Shown piece after piece: positions 37,001 to 40,318 of a DNA stretch of 64,000 bases (positions are counted from its first letter, which is position 1; each line of letters opens with the position of its first letter). Location: positions 11,071 through 75,070 of the forward strand of contig CAZZVQ010000012.1 of NCBI GenBank assembly GCA_964657565.1, given 5' to 3'. Under the pieces are notes generated by a model. That model made no database searches, had not been told where the DNA came from, and saw only the letters and a list, made by a program, of their open reading frames with translations. The position numbers and the translations under genes are program-made. The stretch is from JAVVHH01 sp964657565 (GTDB lineage Bacteria; Pseudomonadota; Alphaproteobacteria; Acetobacterales; Acetobacteraceae).

Positions 37001-37512
37001 GTGTAGGTTCCGGGAGCAGCCTGATAGCTATCGCTGCCGCTGACGTAGTTGGCATCGGAAGACTGAAATGCCTTCTGGCTGACGATGCTGCCCGAAGGTC
37101 CCGACAGCGACCAATTGAGCTGCCCGTCGTTCGTCAGCGAATCGAAATAGAGCTGCGTCGGGTTGGTCAACGCGAAGCGATACTGGACGCTTTGACCCGG
37201 CGTCGAGATCGTGCCGCTGATCGGCGCGGTCGCATTGACGCCCGTCGCCTGCGTCGTCACCGGCACCGCGGCATCGAGGCTGCTGGTGTTGGCGGCCTGC
37301 GGCGAGAGCAGGGGCGTGAGCGCCTCGGCGCTGATCGGCGCCGGACTCAGCACCGTGCCGCTGGTCAGCGCCGTGTTCTGCAACGGATTGAGATCGGCCG
37401 ACAGCAGCAGCCTCGGCTCGAGCGGCTCGAACAGGAAGCCTGAGCCTTGCGGGACAACGCGCCGGCCACCGCGGGTAATCCGAGTCAGCCAACCACCTTC
37501 GTTCGGCGCCAT
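13090..37512 (-). CDS. Giant LEPR-XLL surface protein (8140 residues) with embedded subtilisin domain and dockerin-like end
   Basis: The N-terminus is basic and carries the LEPR-XLL motif FEPLEPRLLLSAD (residues 28-40) instead of a normal signal peptide. About 80-3025 are PPC-like repeats (LTLGxxVSGxI..PGQ..YTFTL, then LTGPxG), broken by three lectin-like domains (about 930-1150, 1385-1605, 2165-2385). Then come ten CARDB repeats (about 3030-4270), four Calx-beta-like repeats (about 4275-4705), one more CARDB, a cysteine cluster (5379-5563), SbsA-type Ig domains (about 5980-6525), three SdrD-B domains, an S8 subtilisin domain with D6877, H6911, N7010 and S7096, four more SdrD-B domains, a PKD-like domain, a cohesin-like domain (about 7860-7985) and a dockerin-like module with GDTDGSATYTASD (about 7990-8055). 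Residue numbers assume that the 10-N gap at 22104-22113 has its true length; the frame stays open across it. Likely an exported adhesin or matrix protein. Confidence 0.9.
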   Translation of the reverse strand: MAPNEGGWLTRITRGGRRVVPQGSGFLFEPLEPRLLLSADLNPLQNTALTSGTVLSPAPISAEALTPLLSPQAANTSSLDAAVPVTTQATGVNATAPISGTISTPGQSVQYRFALTNPTQLYFDSLTNDGQLNWSLSGPSGSIVSQKAFQSSDANYVSGSDSYQAAPGTYTLTVSGNNSYTGSYSFRLLDLSTAPTIQPNTAVNDTLSPGNSTNAYQFDGTAGQRIYVQPQGGGDYVYRVLDPSGNLLGGNYTYSGSGQQLTLTTSGAYTLLVEGDPTAASAPTNFSITVYSDADTTQALTLGQTVTNTITQPGQLNTYTFSVTSETAAVFDSLTNNSNLQYSLTGPSGTLANQTSFSSADGQSTGSNTRLDLVPGSYTLVVSGQNGATAPYAFRLLDLATATPIAYGNAITGTLGDAGASGAASAPGTQTTLYRFTGAVGDQITLNGTQSSGTIGLRLFDPYGKQIVQQSFSTTNPITLTVAGTYTVLVEGYIGNTAPATYALSISNSGPVSVPALTGTAITLGQTVSGTLAAANETDDYVFTINTPTRINFDPLTTPYSTSLSATWQLDGPQGSVVTPQNFYANDTELLQAPGTYRLRVVGTTAGQSYSFVVQDLASGTPVNYNDTVSGTLASATATAVYKFSGTAGDSVYFNETSSAGSLTWRVIDQYGASVFNQGFGSVGPLTLATTGTYSLLIGGQYYNSGASTYSFQVDKVVNTTAALTLGTTVTGSVGAPAQQANYTFTLSAATELYFNAISQNSNFTWTLTGPNGTAITSAQFYNDYDRVIVAGPGAYTLTVAAGSGQTGSFSFRLSDLAAATAFSYGQVVSATTPATPQTAALYRFTGAAGDAVFFNTLSNSDSYLQWKVVDPFGNTFLGSSSFSAFGRKTLPSSGQYTIIVTGYYYDPNASASYSFELSKETDTTTALASIDGPAVVGPVSVAGQGASALAFTGDEAVQVASPQIDLRSQVSVSFWMNPASFNTTWQSLVYKGDFSTTGGRTYSVWLNSSGFIYLDSADASGEQTVQTASGSIVANQWTYVTAVFDRVTGALSIYLNGTLAASSGLRTGQAVESAGPLQIGGSAETNLFGADAYVGTMQDLAIYGSALTASQAAALYASPASVPSANLVLFLPMSEASGAATLADTGPNHLTTTVSSTNAGLAGTITGAFTVPGQIQSYTFTLTQAAELVFDGLTGNSNITVTLTGPNGLSVTRNLRNGDSYDLGNGNPVIAAAAGSYTITVTDSSASLDTYAFRFINLADAQPITLQTPVSGTLTDGAATAAFTFQGTAGEAIYLHALSLTNGVGSYYASFRLIDPNGNQVFGPVNFADIASTTLTYAGTYTLLLEGRSFNSVPTSYSFVIYPLVTATVPLTLGTNPAPSPSWTAGQFGSAVQMNGQAVVSVPDAPSLDLTGNVTLQAWINPANLPSTWYTIFYKGAGTQSDGGLRDYGLLLNANGSILLATSDQYGSETIQTAGGVVTPGQWTQVSGVIDRSNGAMHIYINGVDVTDGSLRAGFSPGSSNPLLIGGTQEVNGAFSPYQGAIDEARVWSVALTGSQVASNWNTALSGPQTGLALALSFNEGSGTVAHDSSGNGNDASLVTLDPKGVSGSITVPGQSVAYTFTLAQAQTLYFDSQIDDPSFSWTLTGPQGTVVSGRSFTNSDANRGNPILNNLPAGNYTLTVSAAGATTGNFAFRLLQQSDAVALTPGTVVPVTLQTGNAAQLFTFDGTAGERVYFDQTGYNSTTGVYVRVFDPLGNDLYGSIYAGSLPSFGVQTLALTGRYTVVIDGDVYYDPNFATLNFAVQPVTDKNAALTPGTAVSGSIDTPGQTANYTFTLSSQTLAVFDALTNSNTNWTLTGPTGVVVSSQAFGSADGYNQNNDGYLLAAGAYTLAVRGSGDTVGSFGFNLLTSAQATALPASTPTAISIPAAATQLYSFSGTAGQRVEFEAAGVTGSVAWRLLDPYGNELFGPTSLGLAGPVTLSSTGTYLLAIEGQIDNGTAITGTIQAVPLPVPTANGAVSVFVPAASSTPVDLGYFAAGTYTLAASGFASLVGGISDINSLTFNPDGTAAFAIQRGGYTFLNNGPTAFDQYQNSYGVGGSSIPLGGLMGSLAAQPSSYFAIGSAHTITLSQAGHIYAMVNDDAPYYGDNSNGYQVTVTPQSGANGAAIQSFDGSGTPYALSTDQNLPGATVVSSADSHGQVLQLTSASNSYQNNRVDFAATAAAGPFATVQADFDFRMTAGDNGGGTGIGAVLLNTAYWGNAGPSTGFGNPAQVTQGLGAFLRGADNTVLLTWNGTTIVSVSPGFNLLASEWDHATITVAATDGGSLVSVALTEAGGTATTVISQQFVGGLFLDGTRLAIYGLTDYRTATQQVDNVTVATTPATVAVSPLVLGSTVSGTIATAGAVERYQFTLAQATTALFDSLTNNSNFNWTLTGPNGTVVAGRSFGNSDTVDLGSSPSLRLVAGTYTLSVSGSSGTTGAFNFKLDDLAAATPLTFTAGAAAVSGSLDPANETLAYAFTATAGQTFFISNVSGWNGYQYIQVLDPAGNQVISGAALYNDIGFTTTVAGRYTLLVEGRIYAGTGSVAVGLTLNQLTNITGTISLNTVVSGSFTQPGQTATYTVVVPNATALLFDQQNTDGDIRMTLTGPGGNQIFAVPDSYGDQGPYIVPAGTYTVTISHPSADDHLGGYQFQLIDASSAAAALTLGTPVSGTLSTGTAAAAYSFQGTAGQSVYFDAVSSSGGSLNWVLIDPAGNQVFSTNFSTQGTQVLGATGTYRLFIEGALYNTGAVSYSFNVLTPAVTTAALTLGQQVNGSIPSAGATSAYTFTLNSPTRVVLAALSNTVGGGSAYNSTLNWTLTGPTGQVASRAFNFSDGTYFGSGSPAVQLAAGTYTLRFTANTDATGTYSFRLLDLAAATPLTLGSPVAGALSPGSDIKAFSFTGAAGDKIYVAENSYSGGNLVWRLVDPNNNQVFETYFGSSPGQITLPVAGTYTLLLEGFIGDGGQAANYNFTLYPVPVQQPIPISTLPTAQAPDLQVNGLSVVASGGAAITSGSTLAISWADANTGTGPTDASWTDSLVVTNTTTGQIIATRVLNYDAAANGALAAGASYARSATVLLPDGSPGVGSIQVTVTTDSGNTVTESNAGGTAFTNNTASTTVTSTLAAYPDLQVSNVALSPSPGYAAGQTVTVSWTLANAGTAAVTVPFTESIRVRNLSTGNVITLQSDTVSPPLAAGSSTTRSLTFTWPAGTDGTGQFQADVTADSTGQVVEALPAGQRTDNTASTTLISAPDLLVQANSLQVTNTRPLQSGDTVTISWVDQNQGDATAATTWNDQVTVYNSTTNQYLTIQSTVDAGGPLAAGATRLRNFSFVLPDGAAGVGTLQIAVTVDPARSVIEAVSGTTDPYANNVSQITASSVLRLYPDLVTTATAPTTGVGGTGVTVAWTVTNNGAGATTAGSWNDLVILSPTATLGTTGNVVLGQFGHSGDLASGASYSNSQTLTLPASTQGQYYIFVVSDYGQVVTEPTGRADATSAGLPIAVTSPAAALNVSGVTAPASVSSGGTATVSWTVTNGGSGSTNVVSWTDRVYLSKSTTAPQAGDPVLGSFAHLGTLPVGGSYSGSLVVTFPGNLFGTGYHILVVTDADNQVYRAGQTTGNVGASAALSLLSPDLQVSGVTGPAAVQPGQPVTVAWTVTDNGTGTAAGSWTDRVYYAPTGTLSDPATFAVYDIGHGGGLAAASSYAQSVTFIMPTVADATGGRFFVVTDVYGQVAEANGETDNSAASAAVTVTHPDLAVSAVTAPASGISSQSVAVTWTVTNTGSAPVAARSSWTDQVYVATGTGLDGTQSYLGSVSEAGPLAVGASYTGALTVTLPAGLAPGSYRILVLTNAGNALNEAGNTANNVAASAAVSVTQPALPDVQISNLTAGPLSGGTLMSSETVTYAWNVVNVGAGPVTSSFYSHVRIVDTSTNVTLVDQNVYYDVGARGPIAGNGGAAAQQLVFTLPNGAAGTGSIVATVTADAFGQVYEGGNARTDNTATLTTTSVLQAYPDVTVDGLNVGPGSPHSGDTLTIGWTTSNHGSAPVTTAFNDEVVVINQSTGVVLSDQLIAYDPAASGAIAGGSGILRSATVTLPAGTAGVGTILVRVIADAGNAVVEAAVPHTDNSATVQTVSTLADYPDLQVSAITGPAAPSAGSTVTLTYTVTNVGTGTASGSWADQIYLSPDGLLSDAVAVASQSETNQSIAAGASVQRSVTLQLPAMLDGKQYFVVTTDRLNSLVQLNNVSHTATAATATQITPGLTLSFTQSSVANNAGAVALSGVVTRSGNASSPLTVTIMADQQGLVLPTQVVIAAGQMAQSFQVGAVNSGLTGSTLNINVTASAAGYSSGTAPLQETNSNTPMLTLMGPMTVNRNAGTVAVTLMRNTPTDQPLTVTLSSDLNVLINPPSTVTFQAGQSSVTVNLPLLDDGVVYGNRNVHINAMATGLTPAVATIAVVDTDVPTLTVTPGQSTISEAAGSNATTLTITRSIVTNAALNVALGTMPSGLSLSSAATIAAGQASVTVQVGVINGSRPISASSTVDITVVVVDPSTGVPIDRTAAMAALTIMGSVGPNLGISLATTTVVGGTSLTAALTRAAGDSTQPLTVTLASSNTGEATVPTTVTFAANQTTVNFTITSVNDGSLNSLTQLQISAAATGYATAYQGLTVSNQNLPNLSVSGITNVASIVSGQSGTMSYTVTNTGKNAATGPFTDSIYLSDSPNLNNGSVLIGSRTTQSLAAGQSYTNSVGFSTSTPGTYYFIVVSDSGKVVQVISSAEETRTGATTLAVTPAFTVTVGVSSPTSKVAPEGTVIELSGTATDAVTGQPAGLKLVTVYVTNNGFQRTLSAFTNAAGNYTINFHPLATESGTYQVSASQPGAKAPAAQDSFTLIGLTASASTITIAGLPNQTVQGSFTITDTTAIPLTGLKAALSASLPATATLTFAPIADIGPNGTVTVNYTFISTAAITGGATLNITSDQGATISVKLNVSVLPLTPNLVANPGYLNAGMVVGTQSQVSFTVTNTGGAATGDLTVQLPSGIPWLSLQSLATIPSIAAGGTATVTLQLTPDQSLALIEYQGALVISNNITSVTVPFTFRAVXXXXTATGTVSVTTQDEASYFAAGAPNLAGATVTLQDAYTSAIVATGVTDATGNVSFGTIAAGGYLMIVTAPSHATVTTSITVVPGITNSFTEFLHFQAVSYTWAVVPTQQADHYQITLTSTFQTSVPMPVVTVDQPLIMPLVLPGQITTINLTYTNHGLVDATQLSFNVPSDPDFIVTPLITSLAVLPAGASITVPFQIQFNPNSTLLQAMGAGLATQGAMDASQLAAGLSPQGAAGYGAAISKCLGIDALYTYICQDNQWQQVHVSMDTIGCVDSAVGAVTSTLESGNLLGAPCSVLDAVIGCITANRLSGTASAIADCTQAILVGLCGFATEGPLGVLASAGSDILTCLCDLAGLFGGATGNQSNPIGEGGFDGGGYGSSPATPWQVPVGYSSVAATCGPAASSVSTSADGTMATTDMPMDQPGSVCAQVVVQLSQQAVITRTNFVGTLDIMNGVAGVDLTNLSVTLSITDMMGNSANDMFSTQAPTASGFSGMMGSFTLTGGSNGSLVYVFIPTVSAALTMPETYYIGGIMHYVQSGQTFDIPLAAAMITVYPEAQLQLSYFWQRNVIGDDPFTNQVEPSEPFYLGLRATNVGAGSAADLTITSSQPKIIENEKGLLVDFKIVGSQVQNQAGTGSLTVDLGTIKPGQTTTADWQLLSTLQGRFTNFSASFSHEDDNGSLRTSLIQSVTIAPLIQVVHVGDNGNTMQPTDNGVPSFLVENTVSYTPDGDAIPDTLYIGDQSGSQQVTDVPTGSWTAGAGDTQTLTFAATTGWDYIAIADPDPGEKLVKIVRSDGTVMVPGDTVWRTDRVFPPTIAGALDINLMHLLDFNSTGSYTFYFVNDDGKPPHITAIQDLSAAVLSASVPSIDVTFSKTLDPASLTTAALTLTQNGTTVALNGVTFTDAGAATGGGEIYRITGLAPLTNTAGNYTLTVDGTKVKDTAQDAGDNAASTSFLISFGQTLISSISPVTPAVRAIPADTVTVTFTSAVATFNAGALALTQNGQAVAVGNLVTVVKLSPTQWQVSGLSNYETGDGSYVLTVMGGLITDAASQPVVGVVSTSWTVNTVAPAVTLDTISPNPRNTIVQSLVVTLNEAIDPASFDYRAITVTQNGGPNLVTSAVTVTKIDATHYSISKFNNSFNAATGINGTYAITVDATKLRSLAGVAGTASGSASESWVLNVTAPTAATNVHVSPDNGASSSDGVTNTLSLSVLGNVADPSYSVRFTDLTTNAELGYGKVAADGTFAGAIALSGPGTHTIRVRVIDTAGNTADTTYSLFIDTAAPTISAIMAPASPTMTPVDEVEVTLSKGIIDSSFTGAAVSLTLNGTAVSLSGLMLMDMGSNMWSIAGLSAFDGAAGTYVLTVSATGLEDTAGNRGTGSMQVTWTETSTVMQTGFGGTVFNDLNGNGVKSAGETGLAGWTVFLDSGMTGVYAAGDPAATTDANGAYSFVSLAPGMYTVVVMPMAGYVGTGPAEYMVTVTAGQYATTSYDFGEFLPGRIAGTLFDDSNANGTVGAGETGLAGVTVYLDQGDGSLHAGDPTTTTAADGSFSFTGLSYGSYKVGQTTPAGYQQTTATPSLTVSSGTNANGLLIGDVKLASATGTVFNDVNGNGLQDAGDLGLGGWTVFIDAQHDGQLDAGDPTAVTDANGVFSFTNLLPGGYTIGEVLKPGYSETSPLTPASDGSVSIGVSDAPIVLASSSTANTSLGSQSLADAAALTGLTTALQDPRFAGLTGAGETTVVIDTGLNDDPAWFGAGTVAYEYNFATNTTDVTDTLGHGSDVASIIASDNASDPGLAPGARLIILKVFNDQGQGFFSYVSQALNWVAANVQAYNIGVVNMSLGDGGNWTTAASRYGLGTVLSQIAAENVITVAAAGNGYYGNQTIGLAYPGSDPSVLAVGSIWPGNLGGPWRYTDGSATTTTAADQIAAYSQRDPNLPFELAPGAVFSGPTSTGGTQAEQGTSQASAYLAGAATLAQQLAQQVLGHNLSLTQFESLLVSSSDSVTDSPNAANNVTASGATYNRLDFVKLFNGIEALAGSSTTPTTPPTVTAGNGGNPTIAAVAPGFATVTLTEGQNLTGVAFGNFQAGSISGTVFADGNQNGAIDGGETGVSGVTVFIDAAGTGVPVAGDPTTTTDANGHYSFTGLTAGTYTVRVVLPSGDIATTTALPVTMTSGLAATVDFGLAVSTTPPTPATVSGVVFRDLNKDGVLEVGEPGLGGRTVFIDLAGTGVLASGDPQTTTDANGNYSFTNLTQGTYTIDEVLTSDFTVTTPSAVSFTVGSGGTATVNFGLAAVVAPPTPATVSGTVFNDLNKDGVQEAGEAGLAGRTVFIDLAGTGALVAGDPQTSTDANGKYSFTNLTPGSYSIDEVLTSDFTATSPSAVSFTVGSGGTATVNFALAAVVAPPTPATVSGTVFRDLNTNGVQDTGELGLAGRTVFIDLAGTGALAAGDPQATTDANGNFSFTNLTPGSYTIDEVLTQDVTATSPSAVPVTVGSGGAATVDFGLRYNGPTLSATGPTTAQAGTTYTLGLAATDPLHTIDEWFVDWGDGTLQGFAGSPSQVTHTYAATGTGSVGYTIQAAAEDDTGTYDATPLQVAVAPPLEVTGVTWNADGVSVRFNQALNAAAVEIYDAISGSHTTLLAPDLTVTGAATGAVAGSIVFDPDMMGLTFIKTGSPLAADTYTLQLLSGANGFQSGIAGAGSLDGATSGLPGSGAFTATNTVAPIAGPVLSLPDLMVGPGQAAIYAVGGAGIPVTITGAAGLTSLTFHASYDPTALTITGATGVGFTLVSTSGGVATFQYSGPAIAGGAVVLGQILGTVPLSASYGQREVIKLAVDAASGGGLTASAITPDNALHVVGFLGDTDGSATYTASDGSLIQRVIVKLDSGFAAWADIDPVIIADVARAGALVTIDATRVSQVAAGRTRPEIQALPSQAITVDPGIERTGLRGSMAAAATPIRYVSDPAIDDSLTGLFSDFSLTNSGAADAPWKKDFVVRLGSPTPAAKLRV
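14560..15535 (-). repeat. Tandem 321-bp repeats encoding SdrD-B domains
   Basis: The phrase gtcgccggcgtcggtgg (with small changes) starts at 14888, 15209 and 15530, exactly 321 bases apart, which is 107 codons. Between these points the DNA is nearly identical over long stretches, with most differences at third positions or short substitutions. Each unit encodes one SdrD-B/Cna-B-like domain of the giant protein (TVFxDLNxxGVxExGExGLAGRTVFIDLAGTG, then DANGxYSFTNLTxGxY). Such copies can gain or lose units by recombination and can also be miscounted in assembly. Confidence 0.9.
22104..22113. other. 10-N assembly gap inside the giant gene
   Basis: Ten N interrupt the giant coding region between ...TFRAV and TATGTVSVTTQDEA. 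The bases on either side are inverted complements (gcggtc before, gaccgc after), so the gap sits in a possible hairpin. The reading frame is open on both sides in the same phase when ten bases are assumed, which supports a very small true gap. Confidence 0.9.
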
Positions 37513-37581
37513 GCTTTTATCATCCGGCCAGGCCGCACCAGCGCCATCGTTGCGATGGTGAAACTCCGGGGCGGACGTTTT

Positions 37582-37626
37582 CGTATTCTGGTTCCCACCC
37601 TATAACGACAAAATACGTTTCGGCAA
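37582..37626 (-). promoter_or_regulatory. Candidate promoter of the giant LEPR-XLL gene with flanking inverted repeat
   Basis: On the minus strand TTGCCG (37626-37621), a 16-base spacer and TATAGG (37604-37599) form a plausible sigma70-type promoter about 85 bases before the ATG. A nine-base inverted repeat with one mismatch (cgtattctg at 37582-37590 and caaaatacg at 37609-37617) brackets the -10 box and could be an operator. The ribosome site is weak (GGATGAT about ten bases before ATG). The rest of the gene-free 37513-37830 shows nothing else I can support. Confidence 0.4.
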
Positions 37627-37830
37627 GTTACCATCACTGGCTATTCGTTGCGACCGAACTTCTGTGGCGGGCATCCCTCGAGACCGGCTTTACAAGCGAA
37701 AATGCGCTTGACTCGGAGGAATTTAGGATCTCTACGCCGAATCGATCGCGCCGCGACAAGCCAGGTCGAACGGCGATGATCGCACCGGCTGCGAGACGAG
37801 TTGCCTCCGGAGTTGCGGCAGATTCACGGC

Positions 37831-39303
37831 TCAGGCGGTCACATGCACCGCCGGCCGGGCGGCATCGTTCCATTGGCCCCCATTGGCCCGCTCGATCTGC
37901 GCGGCGAGCTGCAGCAGCAGGCCGTCATTGGCTTGCTTGGCCTGGGCCTGAATGCCGAGCGGAAGCCCGCTCTCCTGCCTGGCCAACGGCAACGAGATCG
38001 CCGGGATGCCGCAAAGGTTGGCCAGCGGCGTGTAGGCGAAATTGCGCCAGAGATGGCCGAACCAGTCGAGCACCGACGGATTGTCGCTGATCGTCAGATA
38101 CTCGGTCGTGCCGATCGGCGGGGTCGGCAGCGCCGTGATCGGGGTCAGGATGATGTCCCATGTCTCGAAGAACTGGCCGAACCCGCGAGACAGGGTGTTG
38201 AACACCGTCTGCATGCGGGCCCGCTCGGCGAAGCTGGTGTCGCGGCCGGCTTCCCAGATGCGGATGTTGATCGGCTCGACCCGGTCCTCCGGTGGGCGGT
38301 CGAGACCGAGCGGCGCGATCAGGTTGCCGATCGTCTGCGCGAAGTTGCTGATGTAGCAAGTGGTTTGAGCAGCGAACCCGGCGCGGAAATCGACCGGCGG
38401 GACCACCCAGTCGACATGGTGGCCGAGGCTTTCGAGCAGGCGGCCGACCCGCTCGAGTTCGGCGACGAAATGCGGGACGGCGCGGGTGTCGCCCCACTCG
38501 TGCGAGAGCGCGATGCGCAACGGCGCCGGGTCGCGGCGGATGAGCTCGGTGTAGGGCTCGCGCGCCGTCCAATACGGCATGAACTCGCCGGGGGCGCCCC
38601 CGCGGCACTGGTCGACGAACAGCGCGGTGTCGCGCACCGTGCGCGTGTGGCAGCCCTGGATGGAGACGAGCCCGGTGAGGTCGGAGGCGGCCGGCGCGAT
38701 GGAGAACACCCCGCGCGAGACCTTCAGGCCGATATTGCCGCAGGCCCCCGCGGGGATGCGGATCGAGCCGCCGCCATCGGTGGCATGGGCGATCGGCAGC
38801 ACCCCGGCGGCGACCGCGGCGGCGGTGCCGGCCGACGAGCCGTTGGTGGTGAAGCCGGTGTGCCACGGGTTGCGCGTCACGTACATGGCCGGGTTGTCGG
38901 CGGCGGAGCAGACGCCGAACTCCGGCGTCGTGGTGCGGCCGATGATGTTCAGCCCGGCCTGCCGGATGCGGCCGGTGAGATAGCTGTCGGCGGCGGCGCG
39001 GTTGCCCTGCATCAGGCGGGAGCCCATCTCCTGCAATCGGCCGCGCAGGGTCGGGCCGAGGTCCTTCATCAGATACGGCACGCCGGCGAAGGCGCCGCCC
39101 GGGTCCATGCCGTCGAGCGTGGGGTCGGCCACCACGTCGGCGAACGTCTCGACCACGGCCGTCACCCTCGGATTGACGAGCGCGATGGCATCAGCGGCTT
39201 GCTCGGCGAGCTCCGCGGCGGTGATCTCCCCACCCCGCACCAGCCCGGCCAGGCCCGTCGCGTCATGGGCCGCCCACTCGGCCCAACTCATCGCTCGCGT
39301 CAT
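37831..39303 (-). CDS. Amidase signature family hydrolase
   Basis: The 490-residue protein carries the Ser-cisSer-Lys triad of amidase-signature enzymes: the lysine in YLMKDLGP, the cis-serine in TNGSSAGTAAAVAAG and the nucleophile in ATDGGGSIRIPAG. The C-terminal half (PLANLCGIPAISLPL, GLPLGIQAQA) is also typical. These cytoplasmic enzymes hydrolyse amides or indole-acetamide-like compounds, and the substrate here is unknown. The usual GGSSGG reads NGSSAG, a tolerated variant. I start it at 39303 (MTRAMSWAEWAAHD) because GGTGAG lies just upstream and the N-terminus then matches the family; an in-frame ATG 36 codons upstream is possible but has a low-complexity N-terminus. It is divergent from the efe operon and reads towards the giant gene 319 bases away. 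Confidence 0.9.
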   Translation of the reverse strand: MTRAMSWAEWAAHDATGLAGLVRGGEITAAELAEQAADAIALVNPRVTAVVETFADVVADPTLDGMDPGGAFAGVPYLMKDLGPTLRGRLQEMGSRLMQGNRAAADSYLTGRIRQAGLNIIGRTTTPEFGVCSAADNPAMYVTRNPWHTGFTTNGSSAGTAAAVAAGVLPIAHATDGGGSIRIPAGACGNIGLKVSRGVFSIAPAASDLTGLVSIQGCHTRTVRDTALFVDQCRGGAPGEFMPYWTAREPYTELIRRDPAPLRIALSHEWGDTRAVPHFVAELERVGRLLESLGHHVDWVVPPVDFRAGFAAQTTCYISNFAQTIGNLIAPLGLDRPPEDRVEPINIRIWEAGRDTSFAERARMQTVFNTLSRGFGQFFETWDIILTPITALPTPPIGTTEYLTISDNPSVLDWFGHLWRNFAYTPLANLCGIPAISLPLARQESGLPLGIQAQAKQANDGLLLQLAAQIERANGGQWNDAARPAVHVTA

Positions 39304-39446
39304 CTCACCACCCATCTCGGTTGCCCGGATGATCGCACTCCGGACACGCGTGTCCAGCCGCCCAGCCGATGGCGATTGCGAGGCACTTGCAACTGTTCTA
39401 GATAGCCTCACCTCAAGGGTTCACGGCCAACCGCACCAGGGCTCCA

Positions 39447-40271
39447 ATGCTGATTCCGTTCCTCATCATGCTCCGCGAAGGTCTCGAAGCCGCCCTCGTC
39501 GTCGGGATCATCGCCTCCTATCTGGCGCAGACCGGCCGGGCCCGCATGCTGCCGCTGGTGTGGGCCGGGGTCGGGGCGGCCAGCGCGCTGTGTCTGGCGT
39601 TGGGCGTGGGCCTGGATCTGGCCAGCGCCGAGTTCCCGCAGGCGCAGCAAGAGTTCTTCGAGGGCGCCGTGGCCGTCATCGCCGCCGCCGTGCTGACCTC
39701 GATGGTGTTCTGGATGCACAAGGCAGCCCGGTCCATCAAGGGACAGCTGCACGCCTCCGTCGACACCGCCCTGCGGCCCGGCGGCTCCGGCTGGGGCCTG
39801 GTCGGGATGGTGTTCCTGGCGGTCGGGCGCGAGGGTCTGGAATCCGTGTTCTTCCTGCTCGCCACCTTCCAGCAGGGCGAGGGCTGGACCATGCCGGCAG
39901 GAGCCTTGCTCGGCCTGCTCTGCGCTACGGCGGCTGGCTACGGGATTTACCGCGGCGGCGTCAGGCTCAACCTGCGCCTGTTCTTCCGCTGGACCGGGGT
40001 GTTCATTATCTTCGTCGCGGCCGGGCTGCTGGCTTCGGGCTTGCGCGCCTTCCATGAGGCCGGCGTCTGGGATCAGCTGCAGGCCACCGCCTTCGACCTC
40101 AGCAACACCATCCCCAATGACGGCGTCGCCGGGACCCTGCTATCGGGGCTGTTGGGCTACAGCGACACGCCCACCGTCGGCGAGGTGCTGATCTATGCCG
40201 CCTATCTGATCCCCGCGCTGGCGTTGTTCAGCAGCGGAATGCGCCGACCCGTCGCGGTTCGCCGCGCCTGA
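39447..40271 (+). CDS. efeU: Iron permease of the FTR1/EfeU family
   Basis: The 274-residue integral membrane protein has the two FTR1 iron-binding motifs REGLEAALV (near residue 10) and REGLESVFF (near residue 130), each in a transmembrane helix, and about seven hydrophobic segments. EfeU imports ferric iron after oxidation of ferrous iron by the partner proteins. It is the first gene of an efeU-efeO-efeB operon. The ATG at 39447 gives a start right at the first helix (MLIPFLIMLREGLE), as is usual. I could not identify a clear Fur or Irr box in the 143 bases shared with the divergent amidase gene. Confidence 0.93.
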   Translation: MLIPFLIMLREGLEAALVVGIIASYLAQTGRARMLPLVWAGVGAASALCLALGVGLDLASAEFPQAQQEFFEGAVAVIAAAVLTSMVFWMHKAARSIKGQLHASVDTALRPGGSGWGLVGMVFLAVGREGLESVFFLLATFQQGEGWTMPAGALLGLLCATAAGYGIYRGGVRLNLRLFFRWTGVFIIFVAAGLLASGLRAFHEAGVWDQLQATAFDLSNTIPNDGVAGTLLSGLLGYSDTPTVGEVLIYAAYLIPALALFSSGMRRPVAVRRA

Positions 40272-40297
40272 TCCCATCGCGGTTCGCCGCGCCTGAC
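40248..40297 (+). repeat. 25-bp tandem duplication over the efeU stop codon
   Basis: Two 25-base units (40248-40272 and 40273-40297) share tcgcggttcgccgcgcctga and differ at one base near the left end plus the final base. The first copy contains the last codons and the stop of efeU, and the second repeats them in the spacer to efeO. It looks like a recent replication-slippage duplication and does not change the EfeU product. Confidence 0.85.
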
Positions 40298-40318
40298 CCC
40301 TCGCGAAAGCCGATCACC

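Noticed and set aside
13090..37512. CRISPR array or RTX calcium-repeat protein as explanation of the repeats
   Set aside because: Repeats are protein-domain sized and coding, without short spaced repeats, and I see no run of GGxGxDxxx nonapeptides.
37801..39405. 534-codon plus-strand open frame opposite the amidase gene
   Set aside because: The minus-strand frame has the full amidase triad; this one has no recognisable motifs.
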